In this document: positions 17,200 to 26,219 of the stretch, piece by piece
How the letters are laid out: every line of letters begins with the position of its first letter
Numbering within the stretch: position 1 is the stretch's first letter
From: Halothiobacillus sp. 15-55-196
GTDB lineage: Bacteria; Pseudomonadota; Gammaproteobacteria; Halothiobacillales; Halothiobacillaceae
Reading direction: 5' to 3'
DNA length: 47,555 nucleotides
Assembly: GCA_002282715.1 (NCBI GenBank)
Contig: NCKC01000023.1
Coordinates: 1 to 47,555 of the forward strand
The notes under the pieces: generated by a model
What the model was told of the DNA's origin: nothing
The model's input: the letters and a program-made list of their open reading frames with translations, nothing else
Database searches by the model: none
Made by a program: the position numbers and the translations under genes

Positions 17200-19890
17200 A
17201 TGTCCGAGGTCACGGTTAAAGATTTAGCGAAAACAGTTGGTTCCACCCCAGAGCGTCTGCTTGTGCAGTTGGCCGAGGCTGGTGTCAAAGCCAGTTCGGC
17301 GGATTCCCTGATTGGCGATGGCGATAAAATGAAGCTCTTGGCTCATTTGCGCCAACACTCAGCCAAGGATGCCGGTGAAGCCAAACCTAATCGCATCACC
17401 TTGCAACGCAAGAAGCAGGAAGAAATCAAGGTCGGCGGGGGTGCCGCCCGCGGCAAGACGGTTGCAGTCGAATATCGCAGCCGCAAAACCTATGTTGCCC
17501 GTGAGACAGCTCCTGCGCAGGCGGTTGAAGAAAAACCACCGGTGGTCGAACCCGTTGTAGCGAAGGCGGCTGAGCCTATTGTTGCCTCTGTGGTTGAAAA
17601 TCCATTCTTAGTCAAGACAGAGTCGTCAGCAACCCATGAGTCAGGGTCTGACTTGGTTCGAGATGAGCAAGTTGTCGCTGATAGTCCAGTCGTTGAGAAT
17701 GCATCGGTAAAAAATGAAGAAACGATTTCAACTGCCGCTGCGCCATCGACAGCTGATCCGTTCGATACTGTTCTCGATGAATCTGCGGATGAGAAATCGA
17801 CCTCCGATGTTTTACCTCAAGCTATTGATGAGTTGACGGGGCGCCCCAAATCCCGGTTACGCATTATTGCAATGCCAACGACCGAACCTGAAGCCGCGAC
17901 AGCCAATGCTCGCCCAGCACCGGGGAAATCCACTGCCGAAGACGATTCAACACGCAAGAAAGGCGCCAAACATAGTGGTAAAGGACGTCACGAACGTGAA
18001 GTCAAAACTGGCCGTACAGAGCTGCATCTGGGTCCGGGCGCAGAGGAGCGACGCGCCAAGCGTGGCCGCAAATCCTCTGCCCGATCCGGTGTCGCCAGCA
18101 AGCAGACCAGTAACTTTGAAAAGCCAGTGACCCCCGTCATCCGTGATGTCACGATTCCGGAAACCATTTCTGTATCCGATCTGGCGCAGAAAATGTCGGT
18201 CAAAGGGGTGGACGTTGTCAAGACACTCTTCAGCATGGGTGTGATGGCAACGATCAATCAGATGATCGATCAGGACACCGCTGTTCTGGTTGTTGAAGAA
18301 ATGGGCCACACGCCGATTCCGGTTTCCGATTCCACGCTGGAAGCAGAACTGGATGAAGCGATTGAGCAAGGCGTGGCGCTGCCGCGTCCGCCGGTGGTTA
18401 CCGTTATGGGTCACGTTGACCACGGTAAAACCTCGTTGCTGGATTACATCCGTCGGGCAAAAGTCACGGCAGGCGAGGCCGGTGGGATTACCCAGCATGT
18501 GGGTGCCTATCATGTCAAAACCAGCCGTGGTGTGATCACGTTCCTCGATACACCCGGTCACGAAGCCTTTACTGCCATGCGTGCCCGTGGTGCCAGTGTT
18601 ACCGACCTGGTGATTCTCGTCGTTGCGGCCGATGATGGCGTGATGCCGCAAACCAAGGAAGCCGTTCAGCACGCACGCGCTGCCGGCGTGCCGATCGTGG
18701 TTGCGATCAACAAGATCGACAAGCCAAATATCGATCTTGAGCGGGTGCGTAGTGAGCTGTCCCAATTGGAAGTGATTTCGGAAGAATGGGGCGGCGACAC
18801 ACAATTCGTTCCGGTATCGGCTAAAACCGGTGTGGGTATCGATCAGTTGCTGGATGCGGTTCTGGTGCAATCGGAAGTGTTGGAACTCAAGGCACCTGTT
18901 GAAGGCCATGCCAAGGGTACCGTGGTTGAATCGTCGCTTGAAAAAGGACGTGGCCCCGTTGCGACGATCCTGGTTCGCAGTGGTACGCTTAATAAGGGTG
19001 ATGTGGTGCTCGTTGGTTCGGAATATGGCCGTGTTCGCGCGATGCTCGACGAAAACGGCGCGCCCATCGAGTCCGCCGGCCCCTCGATTCCAGTGGTTAT
19101 CATCGGTCTATCGGGTACACCGCAGGCGGGTGATGATCTCGTGGTGGTCGAAGATGAACGCAAGGCACGTGAAATTGCCCTGTTCCGTGCAGGCAAATAC
19201 CGCGATAGCCGTTTGGCGACTCAACAGTCCACCAAGCTTGAAAATCTGTTCGATCAGATGAAAGAAGGCGAGGTGGCCACCCTGAATGTTCTGGTTAAAG
19301 CGGACGTACAGGGCTCTGCTGAAGCGATTCGCGACAGCCTGAACAAGTTGTCGACCGATGAAGTCAAGGTCAATGTGTTGATGAGTAGTGTTGGTGGTAT
19401 CACCGAGTCGGATGTAAATCTGGCGACGACTTCCAATGCGATTCTGATCGGCTTCAACGTCCGCGCCGAGGCATCTGCACGCAAGCTTGCCCAGGCTCAG
19501 AACGTTGAAATCCGTTACTACAGCATCATCTACGAAATGATTGATGATGTCCGCCATGCCATGAGTGGTTTGCTGGGTACGGAAACGCAGGAGAAGATTG
19601 TTGGATTGGCCGAAGTGCGTGACGTCTTCCGTTCGCCGAAGTTTGGCGCTATCGCCGGTTGTATGGTTACCGAAGGGGTTATCCGTCGTGGCAACCCGAT
19701 TCGCGTGCTGCGTGACCACGTGGTGATTTACGAAGGTGAACTCGAGTCGCTTCGCCGGTTCAAGGACGACGCACAGGAAGTTCGTGCGGGCTTTGATTGT
19801 GGTATCGGCGTCAAGAACTACAACGATGTTCGCGCCGGCGACATGATCGAAGTGTTTGAGCGTGTCGAAGTTCAGCGCACCTTGTCATAA
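17200..19890 (+). CDS. infB: Translation initiation factor IF-2
   Basis: This GTPase places initiator tRNA on the 30S subunit and promotes 50S joining. The 896-aa protein has an N-terminal IF2_N motif ([20 protein letters not shown]). A long, poorly conserved, charged linker (about 55-310) follows, then a second IF2_N domain. The G domain has GHVDHGKT at 404-411, DTPGHE at 450-455 and NKID at 504-507. Domains II-IV end at the C-terminus, which binds fMet-tRNA. The ATG at 17200 has AGGAG upstream. The linker has less biased codon use than the G domain, normal for this fast-evolving part. Confidence 0.98.
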   Translation: MSEVTVKDLAKTVGSTPERLLVQLAEAGVKASSADSLIGDGDKMKLLAHLRQHSAKDAGEAKPNRITLQRKKQEEIKVGGGAARGKTVAVEYRSRKTYVARETAPAQAVEEKPPVVEPVVAKAAEPIVASVVENPFLVKTESSATHESGSDLVRDEQVVADSPVVENASVKNEETISTAAAPSTADPFDTVLDESADEKSTSDVLPQAIDELTGRPKSRLRIIAMPTTEPEAATANARPAPGKSTAEDDSTRKKGAKHSGKGRHEREVKTGRTELHLGPGAEERRAKRGRKSSARSGVASKQTSNFEKPVTPVIRDVTIPETISVSDLAQKMSVKGVDVVKTLFSMGVMATINQMIDQDTAVLVVEEMGHTPIPVSDSTLEAELDEAIEQGVALPRPPVVTVMGHVDHGKTSLLDYIRRAKVTAGEAGGITQHVGAYHVKTSRGVITFLDTPGHEAFTAMRARGASVTDLVILVVAADDGVMPQTKEAVQHARAAGVPIVVAINKIDKPNIDLERVRSELSQLEVISEEWGGDTQFVPVSAKTGVGIDQLLDAVLVQSEVLELKAPVEGHAKGTVVESSLEKGRGPVATILVRSGTLNKGDVVLVGSEYGRVRAMLDENGAPIESAGPSIPVVIIGLSGTPQAGDDLVVVEDERKAREIALFRAGKYRDSRLATQQSTKLENLFDQMKEGEVATLNVLVKADVQGSAEAIRDSLNKLSTDEVKVNVLMSSVGGITESDVNLATTSNAILIGFNVRAEASARKLAQAQNVEIRYYSIIYEMIDDVRHAMSGLLGTETQEKIVGLAEVRDVFRSPKFGAIAGCMVTEGVIRRGNPIRVLRDHVVIYEGELESLRRFKDDAQEVRAGFDCGIGVKNYNDVRAGDMIEVFERVEVQRTLS

Positions 19891-19903
19891 ATAATCACTT
19901 TAG

Positions 19904-19930
19904 CCTGCCACATAAAAGTGGCAGGTTTTT
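19904..19930 (+). terminator. Terminator between infB and rbfA
   Basis: CCTGCCAC (19904-19911), loop ATAAAA, GTGGCAGG (19918-19925), then five T. It looks fully functional yet sits inside the nusA-infB-rbfA cluster, where read-through or a new promoter is needed for rbfA. Confidence 0.75.
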
Positions 19931-19954
19931 ATTCAGAACAACAGGGCAGGCCAG

Positions 19955-20374
19955 ATGCCACAAGGTTTTAGTCGTCATCAGCGCGTGGCGGAGCAGATCC
20001 GGCGCGAAATTGCTGATCTTTTGCGTGAAGAAATCCGCCAGGCCAACATCAGTTTGCTGACGGTGACCGATTGCGAGGTTACGCGTGATCTCAGTTATGC
20101 CAAGATTTTCTATAGTGTGCTGAATAGTTCAGAACGCGAACGGGCGCAAGCATGGCTGGACTCGGCTGCGGGTTACCTGCGCACCGAGCTGGCTCATCGG
20201 ATGCGTTTGCGCAGTGTGCCGCGTCTGACTTTCCAGTTCGATGCTTCCATCGAGCGCGGTATGCAAATGGATGCGCTGATTTCCGCCGTGCGCAAGCAGG
20301 ATGATGAACATGTCCAGGCAGACGATGCCGGTGGCTCGCCTTCCGGAGACGAGGCGGATGGGAAAACATCATGA
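19955..20374 (+). CDS. rbfA: Ribosome-binding factor A
   Basis: RbfA binds immature 30S subunits near the 5' end of 16S rRNA and is needed at low temperature. The 139-aa protein has a single KH-like fold, with RHQRVAEQIRREIADLLREE at the start and LSYAKIFYSVL in the middle strand. The last 25 residues are acidic and probably disordered. Its stop overlaps the truB start (ATGA), so the two are coupled. A strong terminator-like hairpin separates it from infB. Confidence 0.94.
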   Translation: MPQGFSRHQRVAEQIRREIADLLREEIRQANISLLTVTDCEVTRDLSYAKIFYSVLNSSERERAQAWLDSAAGYLRTELAHRMRLRSVPRLTFQFDASIERGMQMDALISAVRKQDDEHVQADDAGGSPSGDEADGKTS

Positions 20375-21327
20375 GTCGCCGTCGTCGTGGTCGTGAAATC
20401 AATGGTATTTTGCTGCTGGATAAACCCATCGGGTTGAGTTCCAACCAGGCATTGCAGCGCGTCAAGCATTTGTTCCAGGCAGCGAAGGCCGGGCATACCG
20501 GTAGTTTGGACCCTGAAGCCACTGGCATGCTGCCTCTGTGTTTCGGTCACGCCACCCGGGTTTCGGGCTTGCTGCTGGATGCTGATAAAACCTACCGTGT
20601 CACCGGCCGCCTCGGTTTGCGTACTGAAACGGGAGATATGGAAGGCGCCATCATTGAAGAGCGCCCTGTGCCTGAATTAACAGCCGAGCAGATGGAAACC
20701 TATCTTGCTCCTTTTAGGGGCTTGGTCGAGCAAGTGCCCCCCATGTATTCGGCGCTGAAGGTTAATGGAAAGCGGCTATATGAGTTGGCGCGCGCCGGTG
20801 AGGTGGTTGAACGCAAGGCGCGTTCGATCAACTTCTACCGTGTCGAGCTATTGAATTTCGATGGTCGGGATTTCGACCTGCTTGTTCATTCGAGCAAGGG
20901 TGCTTATATCCGCACCCTGATTGAAGACATTGGCGAGGCGGTTGGTTGTGGTGCGGTTGTGGCCAAGTTGCGCCGAATCGGTGTCGGCCCTTGGCTGACC
21001 GAGTGGCCAGAGGCTGCGGGCGATGCCCCGGCCCAATCCGCAACAATGTGGACACTCGATGATTTAATCAAACTCAACGAATCGGATGCGGAAATGGCGA
21101 TAAAACATGCTATTCTGCCGACCGATTCGGCGTTGGAGCGGTATCCGGTGATTCAACTGGATGCGGACAGCGCCTTTCATATTCGTCACGGTCATCCGGT
21201 GTTTGTGCCCAAAGCGCCACAAACCGGGTGGTTTTGTATTTACGGACCCGACGACCTCTTCCTGGGAATGGGGGAAATGCTGGATGACGGACGAGTGGCA
21301 CCGCGACGGTTGTTTGCGGCGCTATAA
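20371..21327 (+). CDS. truB: tRNA pseudouridine(55) synthase TruB
   Basis: TruB makes pseudouridine 55 in the T-loop of tRNAs. The 318-aa protein carries the catalytic aspartate D47 in GHTGSLDPEATGMLP, the motif KTYRVTGRLGLRTETGDMEG and the tRNA-binding KVNGKRLYELARAG. The C-terminal PUA-like part includes FHIRHGHPVFVP. It overlaps rbfA by four bases and comes before rpsO, the usual order. Confidence 0.96.
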   Translation: MSRRRRGREINGILLLDKPIGLSSNQALQRVKHLFQAAKAGHTGSLDPEATGMLPLCFGHATRVSGLLLDADKTYRVTGRLGLRTETGDMEGAIIEERPVPELTAEQMETYLAPFRGLVEQVPPMYSALKVNGKRLYELARAGEVVERKARSINFYRVELLNFDGRDFDLLVHSSKGAYIRTLIEDIGEAVGCGAVVAKLRRIGVGPWLTEWPEAAGDAPAQSATMWTLDDLIKLNESDAEMAIKHAILPTDSALERYPVIQLDADSAFHIRHGHPVFVPKAPQTGWFCIYGPDDLFLGMGEMLDDGRVAPRRLFAAL

Positions 21328-21438
21328 CGGTGAGGCTGGTCTAGACCAATCTCGCCACGCATCGGTAAAGGGCGCGGATTCGCTCTTGCCTGATGTTATT
21401 TTTAATCAACCTTTCCCAGGTGAAACAGGAGCAATCTC

Positions 21439-21708
21439 ATGTCATTAACTACAGAACAGAAATCTCAGGTTGTCGCTGACTACAGCCGCGGCGCAAACGA
21501 TACCGGTTCACCGGAAGTACAGGTCGCGCTGCTGACCACCCGTATCGTGCACCTGACCGAGCACTTTGCCGAGCACAAGAAAGATCACCATTCCCGTCGT
21601 GGTTTGCTCAAGCTGGTCAACCAGCGTCGCAAACTGCTCGATTACCTGAAATCAAAAGATTTGGGTCGTTATCAGGAACTGATCAGCCGTTTGGGTCTGC
21701 GCAAGTAA
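21439..21708 (+). CDS. rpsO: 30S ribosomal protein S15
   Basis: S15 binds the central domain of 16S rRNA and nucleates assembly. The 89 residues match the family length, with [20 protein letters not shown] and [27 protein letters not shown] lies seven bases upstream of the ATG. The 111-base leader after truB could hold an S15 autoregulatory fold, as in E. coli, but I cannot confirm one by eye. An intrinsic terminator follows. Confidence 0.98.
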   Translation: MSLTTEQKSQVVADYSRGANDTGSPEVQVALLTTRIVHLTEHFAEHKKDHHSRRGLLKLVNQRRKLLDYLKSKDLGRYQELISRLGLRK

Positions 21709-21751
21709 TTATCTAGGGCGACGATATTGCGTCGTTCGGCCAGTGATTTTC

Positions 21752-21779
21752 ATCCCGGACTTGTGCCGGGATTGTTTTA
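21752..21779 (+). terminator. Terminator after rpsO
   Basis: ATCCCGG (21752-21758), loop ACTTGTG, CCGGGAT (21766-21772), followed by TGTTTTAT. It is the expected rpsO terminator between S15 and PNPase. Confidence 0.75.
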
Positions 21780-21781
21780 TT

Positions 21782-21823
21782 GGAACCTCGAAAAATCCCT
21801 TCCATGGGATTTTTCGAGGAGCC
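21782..21823. repeat. Perfect 14-bp-stem hairpin in the pnp leader, REP-like
   Basis: CCTCGAAAAATCCC (21786-21799) and GGGATTTTTCGAGG (21806-21819) are perfect inverted copies with a six-base loop. The arm core CCTCGAAAAA is shared with the repeat at 10155, and a diverged relative is at 26026-26069. It lies 62 bases before the pnp start. In E. coli a long hairpin here is cut by RNase III for pnp autoregulation, so the repeat may have been adopted for that job. Confidence 0.7.
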
Positions 21824-21881
21824 CTTATGTGGGTGCCGACGGCATCCATTTTCGATTTTGAAATAAGAAAAGGGGATGCCT

Positions 21882-23972
21882 GTGGCCGTTTTTACCGAAC
21901 AATTTGATTATGGACGTCATTGCGTCACCTTGACTACGGGCGAAATTGCCCGCCAGGCTTCTGGTGCGGTGATGGTGCAGATGGGCGATACGGTGGTGCT
22001 GGTGACCGCCGTTGTCGAGAGCGCACCTGAGCCCGGGCAGGACTTTCTGCCGCTGACTGTCGAGTATCAGGAAAAGTTTTACGCGGCAGGCCGTATTCCC
22101 GGTGGGTTCTTCAAGCGCGAAGGGCGTTCCACCGAAGCGGAAACCCTGATTGCCCGATTGATCGATCGCCCGTTGCGCCCCCTGTTTCCCAAGGGTTTCT
22201 ATAATCAGGTTCAGGTGATTGCCCAGGTGTTATCACTCGATCCCGAAGTACCCGGCGACATTCCCGCCATGCTCGGTGCCTCAGCCGCACTGGCCTTGTC
22301 TGGTCTGCCCTTTGATGCGCATCTGGGCGCGGCACGCGTCGGTTATATCAATGATGCGTTCGTGTTGAACCCAACGCAGACCGAAATGGCCGATTCCCGG
22401 CTTGAACTCGTGGTGGCGGGTACCGAAGATGCCGTGCTCATGGTCGAATCCGAAGCGGATCGGTTGCCGGAAGCCACGATGCTCGATGCAGTCATGTTCG
22501 GTCATGAGGCCGCGCAGTTGGCGATTGCGGCGATTCGCCGTCTTGCCGCCAATGCTGCCCGTCCGGCCATGGCCTGGGCACCGCCGGTTGAGCATCCGGA
22601 TCTGGAAGCCAAAATCCGTGCGGCATTTGGTGATTCGATTGCCGAGACGTATCAAATCGCTGAAAAACAGCAACGCTACCAGCGCTTGAATGAATTGCGT
22701 GAAGAAGCCATTGCCGAGTTTGCGGATGATGTTGCCGTGCCCGCCAAGTTGGTCTCGAATCTGTTTGAGTCTTTGGAATCGTCTGTTGTGCGCGGTCGGG
22801 TTCTGGATGGCGCGGCGCGCATCGATGGTCGTGACACCAAAACCATCCGTCCGATTACCATACGAACCGGTGTGCTGCCCCGCGTTCACGGCTCTGCGCT
22901 CTTTACCCGCGGTGAAACACAGGCATTGGTTGTGACGACGCTCGGGTCGGCACGGGATGCACAACTGATCGATGCGGTGGTGGGCGAGTACAAGGAATCA
23001 TTCATCTTCCATTACAACTTCCCGCCCTTCTGCGTGGGTGAGACCGGCCGGTTCGGTGCACCCAAACGACGCGAAATCGGCCATGGCAATCTGGCTCGTC
23101 GCGGGGTCAAGGCCGTCATTCCCAATCCGGAAAATTCTCCGTACACGCTGCGCGTGGTGTCGGAAATCACCGAGTCCAATGGCTCAAGTTCCATGGCCAG
23201 CGTATGTGGCGCTTCCCTGTCGATGATGGATGCCGGTGTGGAAATCGCGGCACCGGTGGCCGGCATCGCCATGGGGCTGATCAAGGAAGGCGATCGCTTT
23301 GTCGTGCTCTCCGATATCCTCGGTGATGAAGATCATCTTGGCGATATGGACTTCAAGGTGGCAGGCACCGCCGATGGGGTTACCGCCCTGCAAATGGACA
23401 TCAAGATCAACGGCATCACCCGCGAGATCATGAGTCAGGCGCTCGATCAAGCCAAGAGTGGGCGTCTGCACATTCTGGGGATCATGAACGCGGCCCTTGC
23501 CGCACCGCGCAAGAACGTTGCCCCGAACGCGCCCCAATTCATCAAGTTCAAGATCAACCCGGACAAGATCCGGGAGGTGATTGGCAAGGGTGGTGCGACG
23601 ATTCAGGGGATTACCCGCGACACCCATACACAGATCGATATTTCAGACGATGGCCAGATCACCATCACGGCGACCTCCGCCGAGCAGGGCGAGGAAGCGC
23701 GTCGACGCGTCGAGCAAATCACGGTCGAGGCCGAAGTTGGCAAGATTTATGAAGGCAAAGTGGTGCGAATCACCGATTTCGGCGCTTTTGTGAATATTTT
23801 GCCGGGTAAGGATGGCCTGCTGCACATCTCGCAAATCAGTGACGAGCGTGTCGAGCGTGTCACTGACAAGCTTCGGGAAGGTGATAGTGTTCGTGTACTT
23901 TTGCTCGAATTGGATAAACAAGGTCGTATGCGCCTGACCATGAGGGGGCTGGATGCCCCGCTGACTGAATAA
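21882..23972 (+). CDS. pnp: Polyribonucleotide nucleotidyltransferase (PNPase)
   Basis: This phosphate-dependent 3'-5' exoribonuclease forms the degradosome core in many proteobacteria. The product is 696 aa: first RNase PH domain (start to about 230), helical linker, second RNase PH domain (about 320-545), a KH domain ([20 protein letters not shown]) and an S1 domain ([20 protein letters not shown]). I favour the GTG at 21882, which has AGGGG six bases upstream. The ATG at 21876 directly abuts that ribosome site, so it is less likely; it would add two residues. Promoter context and hairpin are discussed under the leader repeat. Confidence 0.96.
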   Translation: MAVFTEQFDYGRHCVTLTTGEIARQASGAVMVQMGDTVVLVTAVVESAPEPGQDFLPLTVEYQEKFYAAGRIPGGFFKREGRSTEAETLIARLIDRPLRPLFPKGFYNQVQVIAQVLSLDPEVPGDIPAMLGASAALALSGLPFDAHLGAARVGYINDAFVLNPTQTEMADSRLELVVAGTEDAVLMVESEADRLPEATMLDAVMFGHEAAQLAIAAIRRLAANAARPAMAWAPPVEHPDLEAKIRAAFGDSIAETYQIAEKQQRYQRLNELREEAIAEFADDVAVPAKLVSNLFESLESSVVRGRVLDGAARIDGRDTKTIRPITIRTGVLPRVHGSALFTRGETQALVVTTLGSARDAQLIDAVVGEYKESFIFHYNFPPFCVGETGRFGAPKRREIGHGNLARRGVKAVIPNPENSPYTLRVVSEITESNGSSSMASVCGASLSMMDAGVEIAAPVAGIAMGLIKEGDRFVVLSDILGDEDHLGDMDFKVAGTADGVTALQMDIKINGITREIMSQALDQAKSGRLHILGIMNAALAAPRKNVAPNAPQFIKFKINPDKIREVIGKGGATIQGITRDTHTQIDISDDGQITITATSAEQGEEARRRVEQITVEAEVGKIYEGKVVRITDFGAFVNILPGKDGLLHISQISDERVERVTDKLREGDSVRVLLLELDKQGRMRLTMRGLDAPLTE

Positions 23973-23987
23973 GTTCTTGCGCGATCT

Positions 23988-24006
23988 GCGGGTTTTCCCG
24001 CTTTTC
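23988..24006 (+). terminator. Terminator after pnp
   Basis: GCGGG (23988-23992), TTTT loop, CCCGC (23997-24001), then TTTT. Short stem but well placed, 15 bases after the pnp stop. Confidence 0.6.
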
Positions 24007-24151
24007 CGGGGGTAAACTTGTTTTGTCGGAGAAAGCTCAAGCCTGTCATTATTTTCGACTAGCTTGCGGTGGCGTTTTTCGCTTTAATGGGCGGGGTGTC
24101 TTTTTTATGAAAAGCGACGAGGCTATTTGCCCAATCTGTCAGGAAACACTG

Positions 24152-25369
24152 ATGACATCCACGCCCATGCTGATCCAACACATCCGCTTGGCTCGCCAGC
24201 CGATCGTAGACCGGGAATTGAATACCATCGGTTACGAGCTACTCTACCGTGCGCAGGATGCGGATCAATCCGCCCGTATCAGTAATTCCAACCAGGCCAC
24301 TGCCTCGGTGGTGATCAACGCTTTAACGGAAATCGGCTTGGATGTGCTAGTGGGCACCCATCAGGCATTTATCAATGTGCCGCTGAAGTTGCTGTTCAAT
24401 GATGTCCTTAAAGGCATTATGGCGCGCCAGTTGGTATTGGAAATATTGGAAACAGTCGAATGTAATGAATCGACCGCCGAAGCGATGGCGACGTTAAAAC
24501 AACTCGGTTTTCGTATGGCGCTGGATGATTTTCCGGTAGAAAACATCGGCAAGCCTTGTGTCAAGAATGCGCATTACGTCAAGCTGGATGTTTTGTCCGA
24601 CGGCGTCGAAAAAATCGTAAAAGTGGTCCAGCCTGCGCACGAGGCGGGTCTTAAGGTAATCGCTGAAAAGGTTGAGGAATGGCGTGATTTCGAGACACTC
24701 AAAGCTGCGGGTGTTGACTACTTCCAGGGGCATTTCTTTTCCCGGCCGGAAATAATCGTTCGTCAGACTATCCGGGCAAACAAGGCACACCTGCTCAGCA
24801 TGTTGATTCTGCTTCAGGACGAGAATGTCACTCTGGACGTGATCTCTGAGAAGATCAATACCGATTTGGGGCTGACTTATCGCTTGTTGCGGTTGGTCAA
24901 CTCGGCGGCCATCGGTATGCGGCGCAAGGTTGAATCTGTGCCTGATGCTGTTCGCATGCTGGGCATCAATACGATTAGAAGCATGGTTTACCTTTCGGCG
25001 TTGACGGGCGTGGCAGGGAAACCGTCGGCTTTGATCACCACCGCAATGGTTCGGGCCCGATTCGCAGAATTACTCAGCAAGAAAACCGGGTTGGGTAACC
25101 CCTCGTCGGCATTCATGGTGGGACTGTTCTCAACTTTAGATGCTTTTTACGACCAGCCTATCGAGCAGATTGTCAGCGAATTGCCGCTCTCCGACAGCAT
25201 TTCAGAGGCTCTGGTGAGCCGAAAGGGTGTGCTCGGCGAGATACTGGAGTATCTCGTATTCTATGAACGTGGCCTGTGGCTTGATGGGGATGAGATGACC
25301 GACAAGTTGAATGCCTGTGCGCCTGAACTGTATGTTGAAGCTGTCAACTGGGCAGAAAAGATCGCTTGA
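24152..25369 (+). CDS. EAL-HDOD signalling protein with degenerate EAL domain (YuxH/CdgJ type)
   Basis: The 405-aa protein has an EAL-type c-di-GMP phosphodiesterase fold (about 1-205) and an HDOD domain (about 210-390, with LTYRLLRLVNSAAIG and DAVRMLGINTIRSMV). The EAL motif itself is ELL (29-31). Loop 6, normally DDFGTGYSSL, reads DDFPVENIGK (125-134), and EGVE reads EKVE (172-175). D125, D126, K144 and Q192 remain. Relatives of this layout generally lack phosphodiesterase activity and act through protein contacts, for example on motility. The ATG at 24152 has AGGA seven bases upstream; the frame is open to 24023 with a cysteine-bearing extension from an ATG at 24107 as the alternative. It is a single gene. 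Confidence 0.88.
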   Translation: MTSTPMLIQHIRLARQPIVDRELNTIGYELLYRAQDADQSARISNSNQATASVVINALTEIGLDVLVGTHQAFINVPLKLLFNDVLKGIMARQLVLEILETVECNESTAEAMATLKQLGFRMALDDFPVENIGKPCVKNAHYVKLDVLSDGVEKIVKVVQPAHEAGLKVIAEKVEEWRDFETLKAAGVDYFQGHFFSRPEIIVRQTIRANKAHLLSMLILLQDENVTLDVISEKINTDLGLTYRLLRLVNSAAIGMRRKVESVPDAVRMLGINTIRSMVYLSALTGVAGKPSALITTAMVRARFAELLSKKTGLGNPSSAFMVGLFSTLDAFYDQPIEQIVSELPLSDSISEALVSRKGVLGEILEYLVFYERGLWLDGDEMTDKLNACAPELYVEAVNWAEKIA

Positions 25370-25444
25370 GTTGAATCAGCGGGGCAGTTGAAATGCTGCC
25401 GCCGGTGTGTTCGGGCACGGAGCCCCACTTCGTGCGGTCGCCGT

Positions 25445-25924
25445 CTAAAAGCGACCGCAATCCGGGTTGATGTATTGCAGCATCTGCAAGTGCTGCTGGT
25501 TCATCCGGCGCGTGATCTCCCGGATGCTGTATACGATGGCCCGCATGACCTTGTAGACGATGATGGGATTGTCTATCAAAAGTGCCTCAAGGCGCGCCCG
25601 TTCGATCGTCAGGACAACGGCATCACCCACCGCACGCAATGTCGCACTATGCGGCGCGCCATCCAGAAATCCAGACTCGCCCGCCAGTTCACCTTGGCCC
25701 AGCAAATGCAGCGTATCGCTGAACCCCCGACCCGTATCTCGACTCACGGCAAAGCGGCCTGACATGATGACGAACAAGGTATTGTTGCTTGAGCCTTCTG
25801 CAAAGAGCAACTGGCCATTGGGGATGGTCTGTTGCTCACAAATAGCGGCCAGCGTCTGGCATTGTTCAGCCGTCAGTTCACGGCCGATAACGGTGTCTTG
25901 CAGGTTTCTGCCTTCGATGGTCAT
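25445..25924 (-). CDS. Cyclic-nucleotide-binding (CAP/cNMP) domain protein
   Basis: The 159-aa protein is almost entirely one cNMP-binding beta-roll, with GQLLFAEGSSNNTLFVIMSG, LGQGELAGESGFLDGAPHSATLRA (the phosphate-binding cassette region) and a C-terminal helix. There is no helix-turn-helix domain, so it is not a CRP-like repressor or activator by itself. The cassette has GES followed by HSAT where cAMP binders have GE then RSAT, so the bound ligand is uncertain. It faces the EAL-HDOD gene tail to tail, which hints at a signalling neighbourhood without proving one. A promoter with an unusual palindrome lies just upstream. Confidence 0.82.
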   Translation of the reverse strand: MTIEGRNLQDTVIGRELTAEQCQTLAAICEQQTIPNGQLLFAEGSSNNTLFVIMSGRFAVSRDTGRGFSDTLHLLGQGELAGESGFLDGAPHSATLRAVGDAVVLTIERARLEALLIDNPIIVYKVMRAIVYSIREITRRMNQQHLQMLQYINPDCGRF

Positions 25925-25951
25925 TCTGAAGTTCCGAGCAGTAAAAATTTG

Positions 25952-25980
25952 ATTATACCCGTCCGCGGACGGGTCTTTTG
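25952..25980 (-). promoter_or_regulatory. TATAAT promoter with an 18-bp perfect palindrome in its spacer
   Basis: On the minus strand TATAAT (25957-25952) lies 28 bases upstream of the cNMP-domain gene. The perfect palindrome ACCCGTCCGCGGACGGGT (25957-25974) fills the spacer exactly. The -35 position (25980-25975) reads CAAAAG, a poor match, so an activator may be needed. MerR-type activators bind palindromes placed this way. Confidence 0.4.
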
Positions 25981-26025
25981 ATTGTGCGTTATTTCCGAGT
26001 TACGAATCAAGACCACAAATTGAAA

Positions 26026-26069
26026 GGGCGCCTTGAAACATCCCATGAAAGGGATTTTTCACGGTGCCC
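26026..26069. repeat. Diverged REP-like hairpin
   Basis: GGGCGCCTTGAAACATCCC (26026-26044) and GGGATTTTTCACGGTGCCC (26051-26069) are imperfect inverted copies around a six-base centre. They resemble the arms of the elements at 10150 and 21786. The remaining 295 bases between the cNMP gene and the PPIase gene (25925-26219) hold the promoter palindrome above, this repeat, and nothing else that I recognise. Confidence 0.6.
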
Positions 26070-26219
26070 GAAAGTGAAGTTAATCCGTGCTTGCCAATTC
26101 ACCAAAGCAAAGGCAGTTTTTGTCGTTCAGTAACACGAATACAACTTTGAGCGTGGTATCCGTGCGTGCTTTGCCCGTTTGTCGGTAAAGGGTCGTGTCA
26201 TCATCCGGCGTGGGTAGGC

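Noticed and set aside
25957..25974. The palindrome read as an intrinsic terminator
   Set aside because: On the plus strand it is followed only by CTTTTG and has no loop; on the minus strand it runs into TATAAT. A promoter-related palindrome fits better.
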